From the NCBI GenBank assembly GCA_002747255.1, contig PDUC01000027.1:62001-126000 (forward strand): a stretch of 64,000 nt of DNA. Reading direction: 5' to 3'. The position numbers and the translations under genes were made by a program. Within the stretch, counting starts at the first letter, position 1. Each line of letters starts with the position of its first letter. The notes under the pieces were generated by a model that worked only from the letters and a program-made list of their open reading frames with translations, did no database searches and was not told where the DNA came from. Of this stretch, positions 18,302-27,700 are shown piece after piece. The stretch comes from Acidobacteriota bacterium (GTDB taxonomy: Bacteria > Acidobacteriota > Holophagae > Acanthopleuribacterales > Acanthopleuribacteraceae).

Positions 18302-18892
18302 TCACTCAGCTGCACCACCCCTGAAACAATCACCCAGCTTCTTTTCATAACAAGGCGCGCAGACAGGTTGGTACTTTTCTTCCGCTCCGAGATCGACACT
18401 TGGACCGACTCGAGTGGGTTGACCGTCTTTGAACTTCAAGTTAAAAATGGCTTTTTTGTTGCAAAAAGCACAGGTGGTCTTGACTTCCTCGATGCTGTCC
18501 GCAATCTCCATCAGGCGCCTGGAGCCAGAAAAGAGCTTGGTTTTAAAGTCCGATCTCAAACCGTAACAAATAACAGGAACACGGTGATAAGTGGCAATAT
18601 GGCGCAACTGGTCGATAATCTGTTCGCTGAGAAATTGTGCTTCATCCACCAGAATACAGTCTTTGTCCTTCAGCTTATCCGTTGGAATGGTGGTATTTGC
18701 TTCCAAAAGCATATCGGCCTCTTTTTCCAGACCCGCCCTGGACTTGACGGTCTGAGCACCAAAGCGGACATCCAGCTTGGGTTTCAGAATGAGCACATTC
18801 TTTCCCTGTTGCTGGTAATTATGAGCCACTGCCAGTAAATTGAGCGTCTTGGCGCTGCCCACCGTTCCATGCCTGAAATACAATTTCGCCAT
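18302..18892 (-). CDS. tdk: Thymidine kinase
   Basis: Type II thymidine kinase of the pyrimidine salvage pathway. The P-loop is present in slightly unusual form (FRHGTVGSAKT, where most have GPMFSGKT). LVDEAQFL is the DEAQ Walker B/catalytic Glu motif, and CYGLRSDFKTKLFSGSRRL is the substrate loop. The zinc site is complete: CAFC near the middle and CAPC near the end, with TRVGPSVDLGAEEKYQPVC. Length 196. The start overlaps the stop of the frataxin gene by one base (TAATG), so translation is coupled. Confidence 0.94.
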   Translation of the reverse strand: MAKLYFRHGTVGSAKTLNLLAVAHNYQQQGKNVLILKPKLDVRFGAQTVKSRAGLEKEADMLLEANTTIPTDKLKDKDCILVDEAQFLSEQIIDQLRHIATYHRVPVICYGLRSDFKTKLFSGSRRLMEIADSIEEVKTTCAFCNKKAIFNLKFKDGQPTRVGPSVDLGAEEKYQPVCAPCYEKKLGDCFRGGAAE

Positions 18893-19215
18893 TAGAGTTG
18901 AACCCTTTCTTTCGTCAATCGGGAAAACGCGCTGCTGAGCATTGCAAACAGCTCCACTTCATTTTTGGAATCAAACCAAATTGAATTTTCCTCATCCCAA
19001 TCAAAATGCCAGGCCTTTGCCTCGCCTGCTACCCAAATTTGCAGGGCCGCCTGCTGGGTATTGATGACGTAGACAACGCCGGGCGCCTGTTCAAATCGAA
19101 TGACCAGTTTTGCAGAACCGTAATCGTAATCAATTGCATCTTCATATTCGTCCAAACGGTCCTGAAGTTGTTCAAAAAGCTCAGCCGCTTTACTTTTATA
19201 CTTTGATAATTCCAT
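18892..19215 (-). CDS. cyaY: Frataxin / CyaY family iron-binding protein
   Basis: Small acidic protein that binds iron and modulates the cysteine desulfurase IscS in Fe-S assembly. The 107-residue product has the frataxin pattern: an acidic first helix (LFEQLQDRLDEYEDAIDYDYG), a beta sheet with VYVINTQQAALQIWVAGEAKAWHFDWD (the Q-IW and HFD positions match CyaY), then a C-terminal helix. I start at the ATG at 19215 with AAGGG 7 bases upstream, because the longer frame lacks family similarity. Its operon partner is tdk, which is not an Fe-S gene. Fe-S demand from HydEFG, HypD and the hydrogenase-like kinase makes it relevant here. Confidence 0.82.
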   Translation of the reverse strand: MELSKYKSKAAELFEQLQDRLDEYEDAIDYDYGSAKLVIRFEQAPGVVYVINTQQAALQIWVAGEAKAWHFDWDEENSIWFDSKNEVELFAMLSSAFSRLTKERVQL

Positions 19216-19610
19216 TCCTGCACCCTTCCATATTGTATTGATGAGACGCAAACCTAAATGCCCCAGCATGTCCAGTTATTAGCAGGGAAATCCGCATGCC
19301 TCTTGCTCTGTGTTGCTTGTTGCCGGAGTTGAAAATAGTTGTCAAGCCATCGCTCCGGCAGGTTACACGGGCAAGGTCACCGCATGAAAACGAGTTCTGA
19401 GACCATCTCCCCATTTCACGCAACACCAAGCATACAGCCAGTTCAACCTCTTGTCAAAAGCATGCACTTGTTTTTAATGATGTTTACTGATGGACAAGAA
19501 TGCTTCCGTTTGCTTTGTGCTCTTCCACGCCTGAGTAAAAGTTGTCAGGTTGGCTTGAGAAACCAAGAAAAAGGCGTCGTATTTCACGGTGAAACCTGTC
19601 AGGGTGTTAC
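19216..19610. other. Intergenic, nothing recognised
   Basis: Divergent region between the frataxin gene and the broken DUF6088 gene. No ORF or strong structure was found. The low coding content next to a pseudogene would fit remnants of a decayed locus. Confidence 0.35.
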
Positions 19611-20054
19611 ATGAAAAATGTTTAAAATAAAGTACTTAGCAGAATTTATGGACACGGAAGGGGTTGGGTCTTCTCCCATGTCGATTTTGCCGACTTGGGA
19701 TCCCGATCCACAATTGATTGGAGGCTATACGATCTGGTCAGGAAAGGCACGATTCGCAGAGTCCTGCGCGGAATTTACGATTACCACAAAATGAAAGAGA
19801 TGTTCTACGAAGAAATCCCGGAATTCAATAAAATTCCAGCCGCATTGAGAGCATTTGAGAAGGAAATCAATAGTACAGCTATCGGTCAACAGTTGCTGAT
19901 TCTCATTCAAACGGGTCAGAGCCAGCAAGAAAACATCCGGAATCAAATCTACCCGCAATGTGTGAATTCTCATGTAGCTGACACATCCGGAGACCGATTT
20001 TCGACCGTCAAGCGAGCACAACCGACAAAATGGAGCACCTGCTTTTTTTATTGA
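19611..20054 (+). pseudogene. DUF6088 (AbiEi-like antitoxin) gene with in-frame stop
   Basis: Reading from the ATG gives four codons (MKNV), a TAA at 19623, then NKVLSRIYGHGRGWVFSHVD and ADLGSRSTIDWRLYDLVRKG in the same frame. The G-RGWVF, DF-DLGSR-(A/T)ID and G-IRRV-RGIYDY blocks match the N-terminal winged helix of DUF6088 proteins, related to AbiEi type IV antitoxins. After about residue 65 the similarity stops and the usual C-terminal part is unrecognisable. No AbiEii-type nucleotidyltransferase toxin follows. I call it a decayed orphan antitoxin. Sequencing error, or use of the TTG at 19695, are alternatives. Confidence 0.6.
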
Positions 20055-20078
20055 CAAATAGGGGTCTTCACATAGAAT
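20051..20078 (+). promoter_or_regulatory. Sigma-70 promoter for the zinc-ribbon protein gene
   Basis: TTGACA (20051-20056) and TAGAAT (20073-20078) are 16 bases apart, preceded by a T-run. Transcription would begin around 20085, just before the GGGGG ribosome site of the next ATG, giving a very short leader. Confidence 0.65.
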
Positions 20079-20098
20079 TTGAACACAAAGGGGGCACC

Positions 20099-20626
20099 AT
20101 GGAAGAAGAACATCTCAAAATATGTCCTGAATGCGAAGCCGGTTTGGAGCATCGGAAGTTTCAATTCTTCCACGGCTGGGTTTGTCCCGAGGGTCACGGC
20201 ACACTCTACCCGAAAGGCGAATTGGAACGTATTCTTGAATCGTTGACTGGTTTGGCCGAAGTCAAGCTCGGTCTCTGGAAGAACAGAGAGCGGTTCTCTG
20301 TCGTTCGATCCCACCTCATGAGTCCAGACGGTCCGAGACCTCTGCTGGAAATCCGCGATACCGACAACGCCTACATCAGTGTTTTCGGTGACCCGGTTAC
20401 CCACTCCCTTTGGATTCACACAGGTGAAGAAGAAAAGATTTTGGAATTGATCGAAAAAGTGGAAGAATCCGAAACCGTTACCGCGTATATGCATTTGGCA
20501 GCAAAGTCGGCTTTTGATCTTCTTGACGACGACATACCGCTTACCGAATCATCCGGCCGTCTGGTGATCTCGTTAAAACTATTGGCTGAACGCATCATGA
20601 AAGCCATGCCTTTCATCGCTTTTTAA
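20099..20626 (+). CDS. Zinc-ribbon protein of unknown function
   Basis: A 175-residue soluble protein with an N-terminal zinc-ribbon-like motif: CPEC at residues 9-12 and a second half GWVCPEGHGTLYPKGEL, which gives a Cys-His pair. The rest is acidic and alpha/beta, without a recognised domain. TFIIB-type "zf-TFIIB" proteins share the CPxC...CP.C/HG layout, so a nucleic-acid or protein-binding role is possible but unproven. I use the ATG at 20099, with GGGGG 5 bases upstream and a strong promoter just before it. Single gene. Confidence 0.75.
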   Translation: MEEEHLKICPECEAGLEHRKFQFFHGWVCPEGHGTLYPKGELERILESLTGLAEVKLGLWKNRERFSVVRSHLMSPDGPRPLLEIRDTDNAYISVFGDPVTHSLWIHTGEEEKILELIEKVEESETVTAYMHLAAKSAFDLLDDDIPLTESSGRLVISLKLLAERIMKAMPFIAF

Positions 20627-20768
20627 GCCAACTGACACGGGAAATGGGATGAGACTATGCCGATGAAAAGAAACACGAATAGAACCCTGCTTTAACCACA
20701 AGAGACCGTCCAGTAATCCATCCCAACGCGTCTGTTCTTGTCAAAATCCGTTCTCAGAGAGGGAAAAC

Positions 20769-22157
20769 ATGATATTGATGGCATTCATCCTTTTATTATG
20801 GGGGGCCAACCCGGCAGACAGGGTATCAGAACGCCAGCAGGCGGTATCAAATGCGGCCTTGCCCGGCACCCTTTCCCTGAGTGAAACCATTGACCTGGCT
20901 CTTACAAGGAATGTTCTGCATCAGAGTGTCCTTTTAAAGAGAGACGAGGTCAAGGGCGGCATCAAAGAAGCGCGTTCGGCTGCCTTTCCCCAGGTTACGC
21001 TGAAAGGCTCCTACTCACAAACCCGATCCCCTTCCATGCTGAACAGCAAGGATTTTGAGAATTTTATAGAGCAGTTCCCCGATGGCAGTTTCAATCCACA
21101 AGTCCAGCCTCTGCATCTGCTTACCCTGGAAGTTCACCAACCGCTCTTTACTTGGGGAAAAGTCAAAAGTGCCATACAACTGGCCGAAATTGTCGCGGAC
21201 ATCGCGGAGTACCAAATACAAGCTTCCAAACTGAACACCGCTCACAAGGCGGCTTCCGATTACTTCCTCTATCAAACAACCCTTGAGGCGCTCCGGGTGG
21301 AAGAACAACAGCGAGAGGTGCTTGCAAAAGCATTGGAGCTGGTTCAAGTGCGGTTTGAATTGGGCCAGGCAACGCGGCTTGAGGTACTTCGAGCCGAATC
21401 GGCATGTGCCGAGCTTGAGCCTCAGGTCTTGCAAAGACAGTCGGATGTCTCACTGGCCAAAAGAACGCTGTTGCGCACGCTGAATCTCCCATCACATACC
21501 GATCTTAAACTGGATGACACGTTGTTCGATTTTCCCGAATTGCCGCCCCTTCGGCATTTCAAAGCTCTCGCCCTGAAAAACCGACCGGAACTGAGAGAAA
21601 TGGAGCGGCAGAAAAGCAGCCTGGAAAAACAGAGTCAAATTGAAAATTCGGTGGGCAAACCCAACCTGGAGTTTAACGGCAGCTTCGGTCGAGAGGGATT
21701 GTACATCGACCGGCTCGGCAAGGATCGCTACAACAGCTGGAGCGCTTCCGTTAACATGAGCTGGAAAGTATTCGACGGCGGGAACCGCAATGGCAAAGTC
21801 GCTCGTCTCAAAAGCCAGGTCGATCAAACAGAACTTCAGAGAATCAACATCGTTAGTGAAATTGAATACCAGGTTGAACAGGCCTGGCTGGTCTATCAAA
21901 CATCACTGGAAAAACTGACCGCCTCTGAACTGGGGGTTCGGGTATCGAAAGAAGCTCTTTCCGTGGCAGAGAGCAATTACAGGGAAGGCATTTCGGTTCA
22001 AACCGACTGGCTCGATGCCCAACAAATAGCGCGAAAGGCAAAACTGGACCTGCTCATAACTCAATTAAACACCAAACAGGCGCAGTTCAATCTGCTGAGA
22101 GCCATTGGGAACATGCCCCTTCAATCCTGGCAAACACCTTTAGGAGACTCCAAATGA
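20769..22157 (+). CDS. TolC-like outer membrane efflux protein
   Basis: Outer-membrane channel of a tripartite efflux pump. After a short N-terminal hydrophobic export signal, the two OEP repeats follow. Each begins with a LSETIDLAL/NRPELREMERQ-type helix, with long coiled coils such as GQATRLEVLRAESACAELEP and REGISVQTDWLDAQQIARKA. Length 462 is normal. Ribosome site GAGAGGG. First gene of a three-gene operon; its stop overlaps the adaptor start by 4 bases (ATGA). Confidence 0.93.
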   Translation: MILMAFILLLWGANPADRVSERQQAVSNAALPGTLSLSETIDLALTRNVLHQSVLLKRDEVKGGIKEARSAAFPQVTLKGSYSQTRSPSMLNSKDFENFIEQFPDGSFNPQVQPLHLLTLEVHQPLFTWGKVKSAIQLAEIVADIAEYQIQASKLNTAHKAASDYFLYQTTLEALRVEEQQREVLAKALELVQVRFELGQATRLEVLRAESACAELEPQVLQRQSDVSLAKRTLLRTLNLPSHTDLKLDDTLFDFPELPPLRHFKALALKNRPELREMERQKSSLEKQSQIENSVGKPNLEFNGSFGREGLYIDRLGKDRYNSWSASVNMSWKVFDGGNRNGKVARLKSQVDQTELQRINIVSEIEYQVEQAWLVYQTSLEKLTASELGVRVSKEALSVAESNYREGISVQTDWLDAQQIARKAKLDLLITQLNTKQAQFNLLRAIGNMPLQSWQTPLGDSK

Positions 22158-23158
22158 AACACAGCATCCTCGCCATTCTACTTATCCATACATGGGGCCT
22201 GGCCCAGTCTGATCGCGGCGTTCTGGTGAGAGCCACGAAACCCGAGTTGAGAACCCTTCATTTAAAAGCCTCCTATCCCCTGGAGATCCTGCCCTATCGC
22301 GTAGCGACCCTGGCGGCTGAATGGAATGGCCCGATTGTCGCCATCGATGTAGAGGAATTTGAAAGGGTTAAAAAAGGTCAGGCTCTCTCCCGAATCGACA
22401 CCCGTATCCTGGAATACCAAATTCAGGAAGCAGAGGCGAACTATCAATATGCCGAAAAACAGCTCAAGCGCTATCAAGGTCTTCACGAAAGAAAGGCGGT
22501 CACGGAACAGGCTCTTCTGGAGGTGGAGTTGAACCATCAAGTTGCGGAAGTGACACTCAATCGACTGAAACTCCAACACAGGAAAGCCACAACCAAAGCG
22601 CCCTGGAGCGGAATCATTTCAAAGAAAACCATTGAATTGGGCGATTTTGTCACGCCTGGTCAGCCGCTGTATGTTTTACTCGACGACACCCAATTTCGCG
22701 GACGCGCATCCGTATCGGGAAAAGACGCCTCTTTAATTAAAAAAGGTCTGCCTGCAAGAGTCTCCTTTCAGAACATCCAGACCGAAATTGAGGTCGTCAT
22801 CAGCAAGGTCGCTCCTGCCATCGATCCGGAAACACGCAACCTGGAAGTGGAAGTGGTGTTCGGCGGAAACAGCGAACTCATTCGTCCCGGCATGGTGGCC
22901 GAATTGGAAATTGAGCAGAAAACCATGGAAAACGCCATGTGCATTCCGCTTTCCTCTATTTTGGAGTTTGAAGACGGAAAGGGCGTCTACCTCGCTGCCA
23001 ACGGCAAAGCGATCAAGCGAATGATTACACCGGGAGAAGTGAACGGAGACAAGATGATCGTCCTCTCAGGACTCTCCCCCGATGACCACGTCATCGTCGA
23101 AGGTCAGAACCAGATTTCCAATGGCACCCAAATCACCATGACAGAGGAAGAACAGTGA
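22154..23158 (+). CDS. RND efflux periplasmic adaptor (HlyD/MFP family)
   Basis: Links the inner-membrane RND pump to TolC. Signal peptide at residues 1-17 (ending GLAQ). A lipoyl-like half GPIVAIDVEEFERVKKGQAL is followed by a coiled hairpin (EAEANYQYAEKQLKRYQGL onward) and the second lipoyl half KATTKAPWSGIISKKTIELG with DFVTPGQPLY. The beta-barrel and membrane-proximal domains finish the protein (334 residues). Start and stop overlap both neighbours by 4 bases, so all three products are translationally coupled. Confidence 0.94.
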   Translation: MKHSILAILLIHTWGLAQSDRGVLVRATKPELRTLHLKASYPLEILPYRVATLAAEWNGPIVAIDVEEFERVKKGQALSRIDTRILEYQIQEAEANYQYAEKQLKRYQGLHERKAVTEQALLEVELNHQVAEVTLNRLKLQHRKATTKAPWSGIISKKTIELGDFVTPGQPLYVLLDDTQFRGRASVSGKDASLIKKGLPARVSFQNIQTEIEVVISKVAPAIDPETRNLEVEVVFGGNSELIRPGMVAELEIEQKTMENAMCIPLSSILEFEDGKGVYLAANGKAIKRMITPGEVNGDKMIVLSGLSPDDHVIVEGQNQISNGTQITMTEEEQ

Positions 23159-26100
23159 AAATAACCGCTCTATCCGTTAACAATTCCGTCACGCTGTTCT
23201 TCACCATGTTCGCCATTGCAGTGGTTGGAACCATTTCCTATAAAACCCTGCCCAGAGAAGCAAGCCCCGATATTTCCATACCGCTTATTTTCGTTCACAC
23301 CATCTACCCGGGAGCCGCGCCTGCTGAAGTGGAACAGCAAATTACCCGCATCCTCGAACGCGAACTCAAGGGTATCGACAATTTGAAGGAGCTTCGCTCT
23401 ACTTCTCAAGAGGGACTTTCATCTGTGGAAGTGGAGTTCATCTCAGGCATCGATTTGGATGTAGCCAGACAGAAGGTTCGGGATAAGGTGGACATTGCCA
23501 AAGCGGAATTCTCCAATGAAGTGGAAGAACCCGTTGTCTATGAAATCAACTTTTCTACTTTTCCCATTCTTCAGGTTCACCTGTCCGGCAATGTGGGCGG
23601 TGTCAGACTCAAGCAGATTGCTGAAGATCTGGAAGACCAAATTGAAGGCATTCCAGGTGTGTTGAGAGCCAATCTCGTGGGCGGTCTCGAGCGGGAAGTC
23701 CAGGTTTTTGTCGATCCCGAGAAGCTCCGCCTTTATCACGTCACTTTAAACGATGTCATTGCGACCATCGAAAAAGAGCATCTCTCCATCCCGGGCGGCG
23801 ATATCAAACTCGGGGATGTCGCTTATGCCGTACGCCTTCCAGGTGAAGTCTCCAACCCCGAGAACATCGCCAATTTCGTCATTAAATCAATCGATAGGAA
23901 ACCGGTATTCATCCGGGATGTGGCTCAGGTAGTCTACGGTTTCAAGGAACGCGCTTCTTACGCGCGAATCAACGGTGTTGAGTCCGTCGCCCTCTCTATT
24001 CAAAAAAGAACGGGTGCCAACATCATCGAAGTGGCCGATGAAATTAAACGCATTGTCGCAGTTGAACAGGAAGGCTGGCCGGCCGGCATCCAGGCTGCCT
24101 TCCTGGCTGACAGAAGCACGGATATTCGAAAAATGGTTCACGACCTGGAAAACAACATCCTGTCGGGTATTGTGCTGGTCATTCTGGTGCTTATGTTTGT
24201 GCTGGGTTTAAGACAGGCTGTTTTTGTGGGTATGGCCATTCCCTTCTCCATGCTTATTACCTTCATCACCGTGCAAATGTCTGGAATTACCTTGAATATG
24301 ATTGTTCTGTTCTCGCTCGTGCTGGCCCTGGGCATGCTGGTTGACAACGCGATTGTTGTTATCGAGAACATTTACCGCCACATGCAGGAGGGCAAAAGCT
24401 CTAAAGAGGCCGCCATAGAGGCCACCGAAGAAGTCGGTGGTGCCATTCTGGTTTCCACGCTGACCACACTGGGCGCTTTTTTCCCTCTGTTGTTCTGGCC
24501 AGGAATTGTGGGCGACTTTATGTACTACCTGCCTCTGACAGTCTCCATCGCCCTGTCCGCTTCGCTTATCGTCGCTCTTACATTCAATCCGGTGCTGTGC
24601 GGCAGCTTCATGCGCGTCACTATTAGAAAAAAAGATGGTTTACTCGCCAAGACAGGAAAATGGATCGACGCACTTTACTATAACAACCTGACATGGGCCT
24701 TAAATCACCGCTTCACGGTTCTGTCCGGAACCCTGCTGACTTTTATCCTGGTGTTGACCGCTTTTGTCTTCCTTAACAACGGCGTTGAGTTTTTCCCAAC
24801 TGCCGAGCCTTCACAAATCTATGTGGACATAGAGCTTCCACCAGGCACGAAACTAGAAAAAACGGATCGTATTATTTCCGAGCTTGAGGAAAAAGTCACT
24901 TCCATACCCGATCTGAAAACACTGGCGGCCAGCTCCGGCGCGGGCAGTCAGGACGGCTTCGGGTCCGCTTCCACCCGAGGTAACGCGCAGGGAAGAATCA
25001 TCCTCGACCTGATCGACCGCATGGACCGCCAACAGAGTTCGTTTCTAACACTGGAACAAACACGCGAAAGAGTATCCAGTCTGCCAGGAGTCACCATTGA
25101 AGTGGATCGGCCTGAAGAAGGCCCGCCAGTTGGTTTACCGGTAGTAATTGAAATCAGCGGCGATGATTTTGAGAAACTGGGTAAAATTGCCGCAAAAGTG
25201 AAAGAACTCATCGTGGACATCCCACACCTGGTCTCTCTGGACGACGATTTCGAAAAATCGCGACCGGAACTGTTAATTGACTTGAACCGAACGGAGGCTG
25301 CCCGGCTTGGTCTCAACACTCAGTCTGTGGCTTCTACCGTCAGAACTGCCGTGAACGGCACCAAAGCGGGTATTTTCAGACAGGGTGAAAACGAGGCCGA
25401 TATTACGGTCCGATTCAAGGAAAGCAGTCGCTCGACGATTCATGACCTGGAGCAGTTAACCATCCATAACGAAAACGAAGTGCCTGTCACCCTTTCCAGT
25501 GTGGCCAGGATTCACAAAACAGAATCACTGACCTCCATCAAGCACAAAGATCAAAAACGGGTCGTGACGATCTCAGCCGATGTCACCTCACCGCCCCAGG
25601 CGGCTCCGGTTTTGATGGAAGTCAAGAGCCGAATCGCTAAAGCCAAAGACCTGCTTCCCGAAGGCTACACCATACAGTACGCGGGTCAAAACAAGGATGA
25701 AGACGAATCCAAGGAATTTCTGAGCAAGGCCTTTTTATACGCGCTCTTCCTGGTTCTGACATTGATGATCGCCAAATTTAACTCCGTTCGAATTCCCCTC
25801 ATCATCATTACCTCGGTTTTAATGAGCATGATCGGTGTCCTGATTGGTTTGATGGTAACCAACATACCTTTCGGCATTATCATGACCGGGCTTGGCGTGA
25901 TCTCGCTTGCGGGCATTGTAGTCAACAACGCCATTGTTCTGCTGGATTACGGAGAGCAGCTGCACAAAAGCGGACTCCCCAGAAGAGAAACCGTTTTAAA
26001 AACGGGTGCCAGGCGAATGAGACCCGTCATTCTGACAGCCATAACCACCTTGTTGGGCTTAATTCCCCTTACAACAGGTGTTGAATTTGACTTTGTCAAT

Positions 26101-26283
26101 CTGCAATTCATAACCGGAGGCGAAAGCAGCCAGTGGTGGCGTTCCATGGGTATTGCCGTCATGTTTGGTTTGGCCTTTGCCACGTTCCTCACGCTCTTTC
26201 TGGTACCCGTACTGTACGATTTCTACCTGGGCAGTATCGAGAAAAAAGCCATGAAGTTGAAAACACGGGAAAAGCAGCTGTAA
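23155..26283 (+). CDS. RND family efflux transporter, inner-membrane pump
   Basis: Proton-driven trimeric pump of the AcrB superfamily (1042 residues, GTG start overlapping the adaptor stop). Twelve transmembrane helices and two periplasmic loops are evident. The TM4 motif reads LGMLVDNAIVVIENIYRH: the first proton-relay Asp is present and the second is Asn, a variant seen in several RND subgroups. The matching second-half motif is LAGIVVNNAIVLLDYGEQL. Substrate cannot be read from sequence. The HAE-1-like layout suggests hydrophobic or amphiphilic compounds. Confidence 0.95.
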   Translation: MKITALSVNNSVTLFFTMFAIAVVGTISYKTLPREASPDISIPLIFVHTIYPGAAPAEVEQQITRILERELKGIDNLKELRSTSQEGLSSVEVEFISGIDLDVARQKVRDKVDIAKAEFSNEVEEPVVYEINFSTFPILQVHLSGNVGGVRLKQIAEDLEDQIEGIPGVLRANLVGGLEREVQVFVDPEKLRLYHVTLNDVIATIEKEHLSIPGGDIKLGDVAYAVRLPGEVSNPENIANFVIKSIDRKPVFIRDVAQVVYGFKERASYARINGVESVALSIQKRTGANIIEVADEIKRIVAVEQEGWPAGIQAAFLADRSTDIRKMVHDLENNILSGIVLVILVLMFVLGLRQAVFVGMAIPFSMLITFITVQMSGITLNMIVLFSLVLALGMLVDNAIVVIENIYRHMQEGKSSKEAAIEATEEVGGAILVSTLTTLGAFFPLLFWPGIVGDFMYYLPLTVSIALSASLIVALTFNPVLCGSFMRVTIRKKDGLLAKTGKWIDALYYNNLTWALNHRFTVLSGTLLTFILVLTAFVFLNNGVEFFPTAEPSQIYVDIELPPGTKLEKTDRIISELEEKVTSIPDLKTLAASSGAGSQDGFGSASTRGNAQGRIILDLIDRMDRQQSSFLTLEQTRERVSSLPGVTIEVDRPEEGPPVGLPVVIEISGDDFEKLGKIAAKVKELIVDIPHLVSLDDDFEKSRPELLIDLNRTEAARLGLNTQSVASTVRTAVNGTKAGIFRQGENEADITVRFKESSRSTIHDLEQLTIHNENEVPVTLSSVARIHKTESLTSIKHKDQKRVVTISADVTSPPQAAPVLMEVKSRIAKAKDLLPEGYTIQYAGQNKDEDESKEFLSKAFLYALFLVLTLMIAKFNSVRIPLIIITSVLMSMIGVLIGLMVTNIPFGIIMTGLGVISLAGIVVNNAIVLLDYGEQLHKSGLPRRETVLKTGARRMRPVILTAITTLLGLIPLTTGVEFDFVNLQFITGGESSQWWRSMGIAVMFGLAFATFLTLFLVPVLYDFYLGSIEKKAMKLKTREKQL

Positions 26284-26491
26284 CATGAGCCAGGTGCAGA
26301 CCTCTCCGACTTTCCGACCAGCTTGCCCCTGCAAAGCGGGTTGCAAACACTTTTAAACGATTGCATTGTCTCGATCGTCAACAAGCTCTGTTTGCATTGA
26401 ATTTGACTTTTTCAATTGCGATATCGATTCAGGTCATCTCCCTTTGTGACTTGGCCCTTCTTGTCTGAAACTGCCTTTGGGCTACATAATT

Positions 26492-26977
26492 TTACAGCCA
26501 CTTCACAAAGGTGTATCGAGTTTCTCTTCGCTGTCCTTCCCTGGAAACACATCCTTCATCCAGGAGTTCTTTAATTCTCGTATTCCAGGTGGAACCTGAG
26601 ATACCGGCAGCCCGAATGATTTCGTTTTTCCTCATGGGGCTTTGCGCACCTTCCAAAACCGTTAAAATCCTTTTTTTGCACTCTTCTGATGATATCCTCG
26701 TCCGCCTGGAATAACTCTTTCTGGATGACTTGGGAAAAGTGAATGACAAGCTGTTTGTTCCACGCACCCTGCGGACAATGACATCGATACTTTCCTTCTG
26801 GGCAATAAACTGGAATTTCTTTTTAGTCGTGATAACATTCTCACTGTCTTCCAAATCATAGAATGTGTGTTTCGTTTTGGAAATTTCTTTGGCGTCCCTC
26901 AATATGGAAAACAAGGTGATGTACTCTTCCTGTGACATGACACTTTTCTTTTTTGGTTCTGTCCGTAGAACTCCCAT
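26492..26977 (-). CDS. Winged-helix DNA-binding protein, orphan
   Basis: 161 residues, basic. The C-terminal 60 residues form a winged-helix pattern: KKRILTVLEGAQSPMRKNEI, then RAAGISGSTWNTRIKELLDEG and VSREGQRRETRYTF. The N-terminal half (EYITLFSILRDAKEISKTKH onward) is not recognised. An Arg/Ser-rich linker (SSRKSYSRRTRIS) joins them. It faces an AT-rich intergenic stretch and is not in an operon. GAGG lies before the ATG. The regulatory target is unknown; the AT-rich region just upstream is a natural candidate. Confidence 0.75.
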   Translation of the reverse strand: MGVLRTEPKKKSVMSQEEYITLFSILRDAKEISKTKHTFYDLEDSENVITTKKKFQFIAQKESIDVIVRRVRGTNSLSFTFPKSSRKSYSRRTRISSEECKKRILTVLEGAQSPMRKNEIIRAAGISGSTWNTRIKELLDEGCVSREGQRRETRYTFVKWL

Positions 26978-27700
26978 CTCTGCCTCTCAACAACTGTTCA
27001 ATTACAAAGCATCATAAATTATATATATAGTGATACTGCCTTATACAGTCTTAAATATTAAATTAAATAACACATCAGTGTCAACATCTATTATGTATGT
27101 ATAGATAACCTGAAAAAACCAATTCCTGCATAGTATTATTAAAAATCAGTTTATGTTGTACCTCTTCCAAAAACCTCTTTAAGAATTCTAACTAAACAAA
27201 AAAGAAATATTTCATATAAAAAGGTTTCTGAAATATCAACTTCAAACCAATACAAACACAATATATGACATAAAAAGCAAATCATTATACAATATTTTGT
27301 TTTTATTTTATTTTTTTTATGCTTTTTTATTTATAAATATTGTTGAAAATTTTGTTGTTTAAAACGTACTATGATTATTGATTTATTATTTATTTTACAG
27401 AACCTCTTTATAAAGTTTATCGGTCGTTTTTTCTTAAGGAACATAAGCTGTTTTTATAGAAACTGTAAAAAATCTCACTCAGGAAATGATCAATTTCGTT
27501 ATTTTTTTTCTGTGCGGCACCGTTTTGGATGCAACTCCAATGTCCACTCTTTAAAAGAAACTCGCGGAAAGGTACAGGAAAACCCGATAGGCGGAGCCCG
27601 CTTGAAAGTGTTGAAATAAGGGCTGTGCACAGGTAAAATAGGAGCATCAGGTCAAGCATCCTGGATGAGAAAACAAGAATTGAAAGTGAGGGCCATTAAG
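26978..27700. other. AT-rich non-coding stretch
   Basis: About 720 bases, of which roughly 26990-27480 are strikingly AT-rich with long T and A runs (for example around 27296-27350) compared with neighbours. No gene-like ORF; an 82-codon frame at 27371 has no family-like content or ribosome site. It separates the orphan winged-helix gene and the RecA-like ATPase, and resembles laterally acquired or curved regulatory DNA. Confidence 0.5.

Noticed and set aside
27371-27619. 82-codon + frame in the AT-rich stretch
   Set aside because: AT-driven hydrophobic translation, no ribosome site, no recognisable motif.
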